Shown: positions 1-6,119, counted from the stretch's first letter. The stretch: DNA of 6,579 bases from Promethearchaeota archaeon (GCA_030606095.1 JAUWHC010000157.1:1-6579); one strand, 5' to 3'. Notes: generated by a model from the letters alone, not told the origin. A program made the numbers and translations.

Positions 1-1546
1 ATTCACTGGTAGTTAGATTGTTTATAACTCCCGTAAAGTAAAATTTATTCTTTAATTTTAATCGAGCGTTATCGATAATTTTTAAGTATCCCGGTTCTTT
101 TAAAAAACATATAATAGGTATGTCCTTATCATATTTCTCCACTAACTCAATTAGCATATTTGAAGCAATTGTTATTTCTTCATTATCCCAATCCCCCGTT
201 ACAGAAATATCATATGAATTTACGGGGTATATATTTTCAAGTTGTCTAGGAATGGCTCCTAAAGGAGAAGTTAAAATTATTTCTTGAAAATCAGGAAAAT
301 CGCGAAATTTTCTAATTATGCTATGAAATTTTTTATGAGATTTCGATTCGGAGTATGGTTTCTTTGCCGAGCAAGGAAGTATGATAATCAGTTTTGTCCA
401 TGATTCAGGCGTAAAACTTTTCAATAATCTCTCCCGAAATTCTTGGAAATCTGGTCTGTAATATGAAGACGGACCAAAACACTTAATGATTTTATTCGCT
501 TGAGTTACTGGAGTTTCGAGTTTCATCGCGTTAAAGTACTGTTTATCTAAGACTTTTAAAGTAGATATTATGTTCATGTCGTCAAATGAGGATTTTTCGA
601 CGAACCCTCGAAAATCCTCCATTCGCAAATACAACTTTATTTTATTCATATATGTATATGCAGATATAATATTATGAAGAGTTAATTGTTCTATTTTTTC
701 GGAAGAATATTTGTTTTCTAAAATATATTTTAATTTCCTTTTGCAAATAGAACACGGACAGGGTAAATATTTTAATTTATAAATGGGGAGTAAATGTTCT
801 ATTGTATCGTAGAAATTTTCAGAAGATAAATATAATAGATAGGAACAATCAATTAAATCTACTCCTAAATAGACTAAAATTGGATAAAATTTCGGAATAA
901 TTCTACCAGAAGCCATTAAGACTAAATTATTGTCGAGCTCTTGCTTAATTTGAAAAATTACTTTTAAAATATTTCTATATTTACTAAATACATCAAAAAG
1001 ATCGACTAAATTTAATATTCTCACGTTATTGTTTTCCTTAATTAAAGGAAGATACAGATTAAACAAATCGGGATACTCAAAAATCTTAATAGATAAACCA
1101 AAATCTAAATTCCGATATTGATTTAAGATTTGTTTGGCGTCGGTTATAAAATTGATAATTTCGTTTTTAGCGAAATCCTTATTTATGGTAGTTGTAGGAA
1201 TATTAAACGGAATTAAAGGTATAATGTTATCTTCTGAAAATATATCAATATTATTAGCTAAAATTTCTTTAAATTTTTCCATTGAACCATTGTGCTTATA
1301 AATAAAGCCAGTATGTTTAAATTTTTCTCGTAAAAATCCAATTTTCAAATAAAACTCTTTTAAGATCAAAAATACTTCATGATCTTCAAATTCCTCAAGA
1401 AAACTTATATGGCTTATTAAACTTTTCTTCATCGGAACGAGGATATTAGGTGTAGATATAAACCTTTTAGATTCTTTTGAACAAATTATTCTTCCTACTC
1501 TAGAAAATCCTATTCCTTTAGTAATTAATTCAAAAAAATAATTCAT
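1..1546 (-). CDS. arcS: Archaeosine synthase ArcS (TgtA2), 3' end cut by the window edge
   Basis: ArcS acts on preQ0 at position 15 of archaeal tRNA, the step after TgtA inserts the base. Depending on lineage it gives archaeosine directly or a lysine adduct that a radical-SAM partner (RaSEA) completes. The frame is open from the ATG at 1546 to base 1, 515 codons with no stop. Residues 1-40 fit the family N-terminus. A TGT-like region follows, with MASGRI at 211-216, YPILVYLGVDLIDCS at 221-235 and a zinc signature C263-x-C265-xx-C268 followed by H291, as in tRNA-guanine transglycosylases. The ArcS hallmark PCx3KPYx2Sx2H is complete at P391, C392, K396, P397, Y398, S401 and H404, followed by SPLGAIPRQLE at 427-437 and a conserved GDWD at 451-454. 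The C-terminal PUA part would lie left of the window. The hallmark makes the identity near certain; glutamine versus lysine as donor cannot be read from this sequence. Confidence 0.93.
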   Translation of the reverse strand, partial: MNYFFELITKGIGFSRVGRIICSKESKRFISTPNILVPMKKSLISHISFLEEFEDHEVFLILKEFYLKIGFLREKFKHTGFIYKHNGSMEKFKEILANNIDIFSEDNIIPLIPFNIPTTTINKDFAKNEIINFITDAKQILNQYRNLDFGLSIKIFEYPDLFNLYLPLIKENNNVRILNLVDLFDVFSKYRNILKVIFQIKQELDNNLVLMASGRIIPKFYPILVYLGVDLIDCSYLLYLSSENFYDTIEHLLPIYKLKYLPCPCSICKRKLKYILENKYSSEKIEQLTLHNIISAYTYMNKIKLYLRMEDFRGFVEKSSFDDMNIISTLKVLDKQYFNAMKLETPVTQANKIIKCFGPSSYYRPDFQEFRERLLKSFTPESWTKLIIILPCSAKKPYSESKSHKKFHSIIRKFRDFPDFQEIILTSPLGAIPRQLENIYPVNSYDISVTGDWDNEEITIASNMLIELVEKYDKDIPIICFLKEPGYLKIIDNARLKLKNKFYFTGVINNLTTSE

Positions 1547-1574
1547 GTTTTTCAATTAAAGATATCATTCAAAG

Positions 1575-1587
1575 GTATTTAAATTAA
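1575..1587 (-). promoter_or_regulatory. Probable TATA box of arcS
   Basis: Read on the minus strand, AATTTAAATA lies about 35 bases upstream of the arcS ATG, with a purine-rich A-tract before it that could act as a BRE. Archaeal transcription starts about 25 bases downstream of the box, so the leader would be about 10 bases and no Shine-Dalgarno is expected. This rests on spacing and motif only. Confidence 0.5.
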
Positions 1588-1671
1588 TTTTTTTCTACTT
1601 TTTTAAAACCAATCGTCGTTCCTGTTATGCTCATATTACAATATTGAGTTTATATTAGGAAAGTAGGTTTA

Positions 1672-2259
1672 TTATGGTTTAACTTTATAATCTCCTCGCT
1701 TATACATTTCAAAAAGTATTTTAGCTTCATGAATTGCATCATCAACTGCTCTATGATTCTTTCTATAATTTGTGTTGGGAAAAAATTTATCCCAGGCTTC
1801 TTGCATATTTGGATTTTTATAACCTCCTTTTGAATGCATAATTTTACATGCTTTTTTCGCTACTGCCATAATATCTGGAATATCCTTTTTAATAACAAAA
1901 CCTCTCGACTCCATAAATCCAAAATCGAACGAATTATTATACGCAGTCATTGAATAATGGTCAAAAATATCTTGGATCTGGTTTTTTACATGGTTTAAAC
2001 CAGGTGCATCTTCAATGGCTTCAAATTTCAAATCAGAATTATTGAAAATCCATGCGTTTCTATGTATATCTCCAAATAGTAATTCCTTTACTAATGAATC
2101 AAATAATATTTTAGTCGCTCCAGTTATTAAATCAAGTTCAACAATACCGATCTCAATAATTAAACCCTTTTCTGGCTTTAAATCTGTTGTCTCGATATCA
2201 ATTATAGCAATTTTCTCATAATTAGATTTATTGGCAAAATCTAAAATATCTCGAAATAT
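1672..2259 (-). CDS. DEDDh-family (DnaQ-like) 3'-5' exonuclease, non-canonical or lost start codon
   Basis: This is a single RNase T/DnaQ-fold exonuclease domain of about 195 residues, a normal size for stand-alone members. Counting from the ATA at 2259, motif I is IIDIETTDL with D21 and E23, followed by IIEIGIVEL at 34-42. Motif II is AYNNSFDFGF with D112. Motif III is HRAVDDA with H169 and D173. All five two-metal catalytic residues are present. The first ordinary in-frame start is a TTG at 2031, which would delete motif I and cannot give an active enzyme. The frame is open up to a stop at 2371-2373, but the extra stretch has no ATG, GTG or TTG. The ATA at 2257-2259 is preceded at good distance by GGGGAG, so I place the start there. 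The ATA could be a real rare start, an ATG changed by mutation, or a sequencing error. The substrate (DNA repair, proofreading or RNA trimming) cannot be told from sequence. The regulator gene lies upstream on the same strand and arcS downstream. Confidence 0.8.
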   Translation of the reverse strand: MFRDILDFANKSNYEKIAIIDIETTDLKPEKGLIIEIGIVELDLITGATKILFDSLVKELLFGDIHRNAWIFNNSDLKFEAIEDAPGLNHVKNQIQDIFDHYSMTAYNNSFDFGFMESRGFVIKKDIPDIMAVAKKACKIMHSKGGYKNPNMQEAWDKFFPNTNYRKNHRAVDDAIHEAKILFEMYKRGDYKVKP

Positions 2260-2265
2260 GTGAAA

Positions 2266-2271
2266 CTCCCC
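2266..2271 (-). promoter_or_regulatory. Shine-Dalgarno-like GGGGAG before the exonuclease
   Basis: On the minus strand GGGGAG ends six bases before the ATA at 2259-2257. It is one of very few G-rich spots in this AT-rich intergenic stretch and the clearest ribosome-binding-like sequence in the window. It is the main reason for placing the exonuclease start at 2259 rather than at the TTG at 2031. Confidence 0.5.
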
Positions 2272-2297
2272 GCAAGGATATGATTTTGTATAATTTA

Positions 2298-2312
2298 ATC
2301 TATATAATAATG
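2298..2312 (-). promoter_or_regulatory. Possible TATA box of the exonuclease gene
   Basis: The minus-strand sequence CATTATTATATAGAT is centred near 2305. Transcription about 25 bases downstream would begin near 2280, just ahead of the GGGGAG at 2271-2266. This agrees with a start at 2259 and a leader of about 20 bases. The region is AT-rich, so the match alone is weak. Confidence 0.35.
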
Positions 2313-2368
2313 ATATTAGTCTTAATAAGAAAAATGTAATTGAAATGAGATATAAATTATTAGAGAGC

Positions 2369-2381
2369 GATTAAAAATAAA
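2369..2381 (-). terminator. Probable U-tract terminator of the Lrp-like gene
   Basis: About 30 bases after the regulator's stop codon the minus strand reads GTTTATTTTTAAT. Archaeal RNA polymerase commonly terminates at such T-rich stretches without a hairpin, and I see no strong stem here. It would separate the regulator's transcript from the exonuclease, which has its own candidate promoter further down. Confidence 0.35.
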
Positions 2382-2410
2382 CTTGAGATTCGAAATGTTC
2401 TCCGGTTATT

Positions 2411-3397
2411 CTAATAAATAACAAAATTTGTATAAGTCTTAAGTTCATCTAGAACAAAACTAGTAAAAGTATCTTCAATTTCATCGGATTGGTATAAACT
2501 TTTTATGAATTCGGCATAATTTTCGACCTTTTTAACGCGAACTATCGCAAATAACCCATGTTGTTCTCCTATCCTAAAAAGATCGGTTATATACTGACTT
2601 TTAACTAAATTTAAGGCAATTTCATCATATTTTGATGGATCTTTAGGCTTAATTCTTACCAGATATTTTCCTCTATATCCAATCTTCTTAGGACAAAAAT
2701 TTAGTGCATAATTTAGAATAACATTCTTATTTTCAAGTTTTTTGATTCTATTATGTATGGTTGATTGGGAGATTTCTTGTCTGTTCATTTCATTTAAAAA
2801 ATCTTTATACTTATCATTAATTATATCCTTAATCTCGTAAGTCGAGAGAAGTTTTAAAACCTGGTTTTCTTGCAATATTTTTAAAATTACATAATCTATG
2901 CTATCAATGTCGAAATTAGGCTCTATTTCATTGTTATGCAATTCAATCCCATTAGTCTTGAACACTTTAATTGTCTCAATTATATGATACTTCTTAAAAT
3001 ATGATTGAGCCATTATTTTATCTATTATACTTAAAACCTGGTAATACTCCTCAGATGAATGAAAAATGAGTAAAGCAAATAGAGAATATTCTCCTAAAAT
3101 TCCATCAAGAATTTTTAATTGGGAGATTTTTAACAAATTTTCTAAGAGTTTGGGTTCATTTGGATTGGTTTTAATCTCTAATAATACATACTTTAAATTA
3201 ATAGGAAGAATGTTTGGATTAATATTGATTGTAAAATTACTAATTATTTTTTCTATCTTCAGATCATCAAATCGTTTCTTAATTGTCTGCCTAGTATAAC
3301 CTAAAATCTGTGTAAGCTCGGTTATAACATATTTAGATTCATTATTGAAACTTTTTATAAGATTACGGTTCTTAAAATCATCTCTAGTTTTAGTCAT
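2411..3397 (-). CDS. Tandem Lrp/AsnC-like transcription regulator (two HTH-RAM units in one chain)
   Basis: Classic Lrp/AsnC proteins have about 150 residues, a winged helix followed by a RAM ligand-binding domain. This 328-residue protein looks like two such units in series. Unit 1 has a winged helix at about 10-58, with recognition segment YTRQTIKKRFDDLKIEKII at 34-52, and a RAM-like βαββαβ region at about 66-145 containing DGILGEYSLFALLIF. Unit 2 has a winged helix at about 164-233, with SQSTIHNRIKKLENKNVI at 210-227, and a RAM-like region at about 242-322 containing RIGEQHGLFAIVRV. The second helix-turn-helix is stretched by an insertion near 185-208. The Asp often found after the glycine of the RAM core (G-x-Y-D) is Ser in unit 1 and absent in unit 2, so the ligand may not be a standard amino acid. 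The gene diverges from the S-adenosylhomocysteine hydrolase gene, which it may regulate along with itself; that is inference. No membrane segments are visible. Confidence 0.82.
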   Translation of the reverse strand: MTKTRDDFKNRNLIKSFNNESKYVITELTQILGYTRQTIKKRFDDLKIEKIISNFTININPNILPINLKYVLLEIKTNPNEPKLLENLLKISQLKILDGILGEYSLFALLIFHSSEEYYQVLSIIDKIMAQSYFKKYHIIETIKVFKTNGIELHNNEIEPNFDIDSIDYVILKILQENQVLKLLSTYEIKDIINDKYKDFLNEMNRQEISQSTIHNRIKKLENKNVILNYALNFCPKKIGYRGKYLVRIKPKDPSKYDEIALNLVKSQYITDLFRIGEQHGLFAIVRVKKVENYAEFIKSLYQSDEIEDTFTSFVLDELKTYTNFVIY

Positions 3398-3417
3398 AAG
3401 AATAAAAAAAAATTTAT

Positions 3418-3430
3418 ATTATTTAAATGT
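3418..3430 (-). promoter_or_regulatory. Probable TATA box of the Lrp-like gene
   Basis: The minus strand carries CATTTAAATAATA with its ATTTAAAT core at 3421-3428, centred about 27 bases before the ATG at 3397. At that distance the transcript would be leaderless or nearly so, which fits the lack of any Shine-Dalgarno sequence in front of this start. Confidence 0.55.
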
Positions 3431-3440
3431 TAATATTTTT

Positions 3441-3452
3441 AGGAAATTTCTT
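3441..3452. promoter_or_regulatory. Small palindrome between the divergent TATA boxes, possible operator
   Basis: AGGAAATTTCTT contains the perfect palindrome GAAATTTC (3443-3450), close to the midpoint between the two divergent TATA boxes. Lrp-type dimers bind AT-rich inverted repeats, so this is a candidate operator. Eight-base palindromes are common in such AT-rich DNA, so confidence is low. Confidence 0.25.
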
Positions 3453-3460
3453 ATTCTTTA

Positions 3461-3481
3461 ACCAATAATATATTTAAATTG
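3461..3481 (+). promoter_or_regulatory. Probable BRE and TATA box of the SAH hydrolase gene
   Basis: ACCAATAATATATTTAAATTG includes an ATTTAAAT core at 3472-3479, about 55 bases before the ATG at 3531. Transcription would begin near 3500, giving a leader of about 30 bases. The leader has only a weak GAG ahead of the ATG. The same octamer serves the divergent gene 51 bp away. Confidence 0.5.
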
Positions 3482-3530
3482 ATGCTTTAATTAATTATTT
3501 TATTATCAAAAAATGATAAATTGAGTTATT

Positions 3531-4799
3531 ATGGTAAATTATAAAGTAGCTGATGAAAACCTTGCTGAAAAAGGCAAAGAAGCTCTATATGTCGCTGAAT
3601 CTAAAATGCCAGTTACCGCTGGTATTATTCGTAAGAGGTTTTCCAAAGAAAAGCCTTTGAAAGGCATAACTATTGCAGGATGTTTACATATTACTAAAGA
3701 AACTGGAATTCTCGCCCGTACTTTGAAAGCAGGGGGTGCTGAAGTCTATTTATGTGGAAGTAATCCGTTATCTACTCAAGATGATGTTGCTGCTGCCTTA
3801 GTTCAAGAGGGAATAAATGTTTTTGCTTGGCACGGAAATACAGACGAAGAATTTTATTGGTGTATTCGAGAGTGTTTAAAGGCAAAGCCAAATGTTTTAA
3901 TTGATGATGGAGGAGATATGATTGTTACCACTCATAAGGAATTTCCTGAGTTAATAGAGAATGGCACGATTATAGGATGTCAAGAAGAAACTACTACCGG
4001 GGTAAAAAGATTTAAAGCAATGGATAAAAAAGGAGTGCTGAAAGTTCCTTTATTTCCTGTGAATGATGCAAGGTGTAAGAATCAATTTGATAACGAGTTA
4101 GGAACGGGACAAGGCATTATTTCTGCAATTTACGGCATGCACGTTCTCTTCGCAGGAAAAAAGATTGTGATTGCAGGGTTCGGGCATTGCAGCTCAGGAA
4201 TGGCATTAAGAGCTAGAGGTTTAGGGGCTAATGTAATCGTTACTGAAGTTGACGCAATAAAAGCTTTGCAAGCCAAATTCGCGGGATATAATGTTATGCC
4301 TATTCTTGAAGCAATTCCAGATGCTGATATTATCCTTACAGCGACAGGATGCAAGCATGTAATCCCCGCTAAAACAGAGGTATTTGATAAACTTAAAGAC
4401 AACGTCATCCTTGGGAATCTTGGTCATTTCGACATTGAAATTCCAACCAAAGAATTATATGAACATGCCAAGGAAATAAAGCCAATCAGAACGAATGTAG
4501 AAGAATTAATCTTCCCAAATGGAAAAAAAGTTTATTTGTTAGCTAAGGGAAGGCTCGCAAATCTCGTTTTGTCTGAAGGGCATCCTAGCGAAGTTATGGA
4601 TATGTCGTTTGCTTTACAATCTTTAATGTCAGAATATATCTTTAAAAATAGAGACACCCTAAAACCAGGGATGGTTAATGTTCCCACGGATATCGATGAT
4701 AAGGTTGGTATCTTGAAACTTCAGTCAATGGGCGTTAAAATTGATGTTTTAACAGAGGACCAGTATAATTATATCCACGGATATGAAGAAGGGACCTAA
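3531..4799 (+). CDS. ahcY: S-adenosylhomocysteine hydrolase (adenosylhomocysteinase), archaeal type
   Basis: This NAD-dependent cytosolic enzyme splits S-adenosylhomocysteine into adenosine and homocysteine, relieving methyltransferase inhibition and feeding the methionine cycle. Substrate-site motifs are complete: LHITKET (H53, T55, E57), NPLSTQDDVAAAL at 78-90, IDDGGDM at 124-130, EETTTG at 152-157, VNDARCKNQFDN with K183, D187 and N188, GHFD with H299, and EGHPSEVMDM with H351. The Rossmann segment spans about 207-275, with E239 placed to hold the NAD ribose. The glycine motif reads GFGHCSSG at 216-223, with Ser at the usual third glycine (typically GYGWCGRG), an unusual change. The protein ends EEGT at 422 residues and lacks the Lys/Tyr tail of eukaryotic forms, as is usual for archaea. 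Some methanogen homologues prefer S-inosylhomocysteine, and that alternative stays open. Base composition looks clearly richer in G and C than the neighbours, as expected for a well-expressed housekeeping gene. The upstream ATG at 3513 is in frame but meets TGA after three codons, so 3531 is the start. Confidence 0.95.
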   Translation: MVNYKVADENLAEKGKEALYVAESKMPVTAGIIRKRFSKEKPLKGITIAGCLHITKETGILARTLKAGGAEVYLCGSNPLSTQDDVAAALVQEGINVFAWHGNTDEEFYWCIRECLKAKPNVLIDDGGDMIVTTHKEFPELIENGTIIGCQEETTTGVKRFKAMDKKGVLKVPLFPVNDARCKNQFDNELGTGQGIISAIYGMHVLFAGKKIVIAGFGHCSSGMALRARGLGANVIVTEVDAIKALQAKFAGYNVMPILEAIPDADIILTATGCKHVIPAKTEVFDKLKDNVILGNLGHFDIEIPTKELYEHAKEIKPIRTNVEELIFPNGKKVYLLAKGRLANLVLSEGHPSEVMDMSFALQSLMSEYIFKNRDTLKPGMVNVPTDIDDKVGILKLQSMGVKIDVLTEDQYNYIHGYEEGT

Positions 4800-4800
4800 T

Positions 4801-4830
4801 TCTTCTTTTTTTTAAATTTTTTCTATTTTT
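4801..4830 (+). terminator. Poly-T terminator of the SAH hydrolase gene
   Basis: Three T-runs of eight, six and five bases (4806-4813, 4817-4822, 4826-4830) follow directly after the hydrolase stop codon. There is no preceding hairpin, which is the typical archaeal U-tract arrangement. Confidence 0.7.
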
Positions 4831-4857
4831 CAAATTTTATAATAAAATGTTTTTGTA

Positions 4858-4980
4858 ATGATAATAAAAAAGGATTCTTTAAAACCTATAGATTTCTCTG
4901 GATTAAAGATATATAATTTTACAGAAGGATTAGAATTGAGTTCTTCATTTGCCATTGTCCATAATTATTTTTTTATTTGA
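4858..4980 (+). pseudogene. Truncated cupin-like ORF (40 codons), probable gene remnant
   Basis: An ATG-started frame encodes 40 residues. The middle, KPIDFSGLKIYNFTEGLELS, continues into SSFAIV. From memory this matches the entry segment of small archaeal cupin-2 proteins, which begin like 'PIDFEGLKIRDYTAGLxxSSSFAVVEVPPG' and then enter the metal-binding barrel. Here the reading leaves the pattern after AIV, continues with HNYFFI and stops at TGA. No cupin core (the HP...S.KYYYV type strand) is visible in any frame before the convergent gene's stop at 5000. I read it as the 5' stub of a cupin gene whose remainder was lost, perhaps by deletion against the get3 end. The alternatives are a real 40-residue peptide or chance resemblance. 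It lies between the hydrolase and the ATPase and is followed by T-runs that could still end a transcript. Confidence 0.45.
4861..4872 (-). terminator. Possible U-tract terminator for the Get3/ArsA gene
   Basis: The minus strand reads CCTTTTTTATTAT here, the first T-rich run downstream of the ATPase gene on its own strand, roughly 130 bases after the stop. Sequence nearer the stop is A-rich on that strand, so transcription could continue to this point and run antisense to the cupin remnant. Confidence 0.3.
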
Positions 4981-5002
4981 ATTTTAATTTTTTTTCTTTT
5001 CA
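4966..5002 (+). terminator. T-rich stretch after the cupin remnant
   Basis: Plus-strand T-runs of seven and eight bases flank and follow the TGA at 4978-4980. They resemble an archaeal U-tract terminator and could be the original end of the truncated gene, or a backup stop for read-through from the hydrolase. They overlap the 3' end of the convergent ATPase gene. Confidence 0.35.
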
Positions 5003-6025
5003 GATTTTAGGATTCAATATTTCATCAGCAGTAATATCTCCATAGATTTCATAAGCCAGTTTTCTGAGACCATCTATTCCAAGTGGTTCTTCAAAGAGCT
5101 TATCTGACTCCCAAATTTTTAAATTTTTAAATTCTTTTTTAATTTCCTCAGAAAATTTTAATTGTATTTGACGCATTTGTTTGCAGAAATTACAGTGTTT
5201 AGGATCAGGAGTCAACATATTAATGTGGACCGCATCAAGGTTAATGTATTTTTTCGTTAAATCTCTTGCTCGTTTTACTTCTTCAAAACTTGGTTTCTCA
5301 GCTATTGAAACTAACCTTAAGGATCCTACGCTATGGATTAGTTCGGAAATTCTCTCACCACGCTTTTCGAGATCGACAATCATATTAAATACGTCTTTAC
5401 TTAATTCTATTCTCTTCTCAGGATTTTCAAATGGTTTAAGAATTTGACTAAACATTTTAGAAAAATTTCGAATTGTACCTTTTATTGAATTATAAAAATT
5501 TAAAGAGTATTTTAATACAACTTTTACTTGATCTTCTGGAATTTCAAAAAGAGCAACCATGTTGCCTGTGGGTGGAAAATCCGCTACTATGATATCGAAT
5601 TGAATATCTTGAGAAAATTTATCCTCAGCATCTAAGATTTTTTGAAAAAACATGGCGTTTTTTAAAGCCAAAGGAATGGAATCGGATGTAAAGGTAGTAT
5701 CAATATATTTTTCAATTTGTGGAATCATCCCAATCAATGGCATCTGTTTCATGAGAGCTTTCATCTTAATAACTAAATCTTTAGTATACTCTTTAGCATA
5801 GATATTTGGGTCAGGTTCAATTGCCCATAGATTGCTAGTTACTGGCGTAGCCTCGTTCCCTATTTTCTGATCTAAGAGATCCGATAAATTATGTGCGATA
5901 TCAAAAGATATGAGAAGTATCTTTTTATTTGGAAGAAGCTTTGACAGAAGCACAGCGGTAGCTGCACTTATAGAGCTTTTCCCTACCCCACCTTTCCCCC
6001 CTAACACTATTATTCTTTCAATCAT
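5000..6025 (-). CDS. Get3/ArsA-family P-loop ATPase
   Basis: This SIMIBI-class ATPase has 341 residues, close to single-domain Get3/TRC40 rather than the double-domain bacterial arsenite pump ArsA. The deviant Walker A is GGKGGVGKSS at 9-18 with the signature Lys at 11 and P-loop Lys at 16. Switch I is SFDIAHNLSD at 40-49, with catalytic D42 matching the Asp of the canonical DPAHNLSD but Ile in place of Pro. Switch II is DFPPTGN at 149-155 (canonical DTAPTGH). Residues 85-105 are methionine-rich and hydrophobic (M88, M92, M95, M100), as expected for the groove that holds tail-anchored helices. H277-C278-xx-C281 supplies the zinc pair that joins the Get3 homodimer, and EPLGIDGLRKL at 313-323 resembles the A-loop region. 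In archaea the family is linked to tail-anchored membrane protein delivery. No arsenic-resistance genes lie nearby, which favours a Get3-like role, but a metal or general chaperone role cannot be excluded. The start is the first ATG, and no ribosome-binding site is obvious. Confidence 0.88.
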   Translation of the reverse strand: MIERIIVLGGKGGVGKSSISAATAVLLSKLLPNKKILLISFDIAHNLSDLLDQKIGNEATPVTSNLWAIEPDPNIYAKEYTKDLVIKMKALMKQMPLIGMIPQIEKYIDTTFTSDSIPLALKNAMFFQKILDAEDKFSQDIQFDIIVADFPPTGNMVALFEIPEDQVKVVLKYSLNFYNSIKGTIRNFSKMFSQILKPFENPEKRIELSKDVFNMIVDLEKRGERISELIHSVGSLRLVSIAEKPSFEEVKRARDLTKKYINLDAVHINMLTPDPKHCNFCKQMRQIQLKFSEEIKKEFKNLKIWESDKLFEEPLGIDGLRKLAYEIYGDITADEILNPKI

Positions 6026-6040
6026 GTCAAACGCTCAGAT

Positions 6041-6067
6041 GCTTTAAAATAAGAAATTAAATAATAT
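6041..6067 (-). promoter_or_regulatory. Probable promoter of the Get3/ArsA gene
   Basis: Two overlapping TATA-like sequences face the gene: ATTATTTAAT at 6056-6065 and TTATTTTAAAG at 6042-6052. The first would give a leader of about 10 bases and the second a leaderless message. I cannot tell which is used. Confidence 0.4.
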
Positions 6068-6099
6068 CAAATAACGATATAATATATAAAATAAATTCA

Positions 6100-6116
6100 A
6101 GAATTTTAATAATTCT
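6100..6116 (-). terminator. Small hairpin after the 61-codon ORF
   Basis: AGAATT and AATTCT form a six-base stem around a five-base loop, starting four bases beyond the stop of the hypothetical ORF, and a T-rich minus-strand stretch follows. The stem has only one G-C pair, so it would be weak. It may be a terminator element or chance in AT-rich DNA. Confidence 0.2.
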
Positions 6117-6119
6117 ACA

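Noticed and set aside
1630..1648. Bulged hairpin CTCATAT/ATATTGAG downstream of the exonuclease
   Set aside because: The stem is short, has a bulge and only two G-C pairs, and no T-run follows on the minus strand, so it is not a convincing terminator or RNA.
1672..2031. A 119-codon ORF starting at TTG 2031 as the exonuclease gene
   Set aside because: It lacks motif I (D21, E23), which lies in the same open frame upstream. The start is an artefact of requiring a standard codon.
2015..2221. Plus-strand 68-codon ORF
   Set aside because: It is antisense to the exonuclease motif I region and resembles no protein; a shadow frame.
3066..3299. Plus-strand 77-codon ORF with hydrophobic stretches
   Set aside because: It is antisense to the first unit of the Lrp-like regulator; the apparent membrane segment reflects reverse-read AT-rich codons.
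3513..3524. Three-codon upstream ORF (ATG ATA AAT TGA) before the hydrolase start
   Set aside because: Such a short frame is expected by chance in AT-rich DNA, and nothing else suggests leader-peptide control.
4130..4427. Two minus-strand ORFs of 92 and 68 codons inside the SAH hydrolase gene
   Set aside because: They are antisense to the conserved NAD-binding coding sequence and have no recognisable features.
4834..4848. Palindrome ATTTTAT-A-ATAAAAT after the hydrolase
   Set aside because: It is composed only of A and T within a T-run terminator zone and likely arises by chance; the one-base centre gives a poor hairpin.
5181..5447. Plus-strand 88-codon ORF
   Set aside because: It is antisense to the ATPase gene over its CxxC region and has no independent support.
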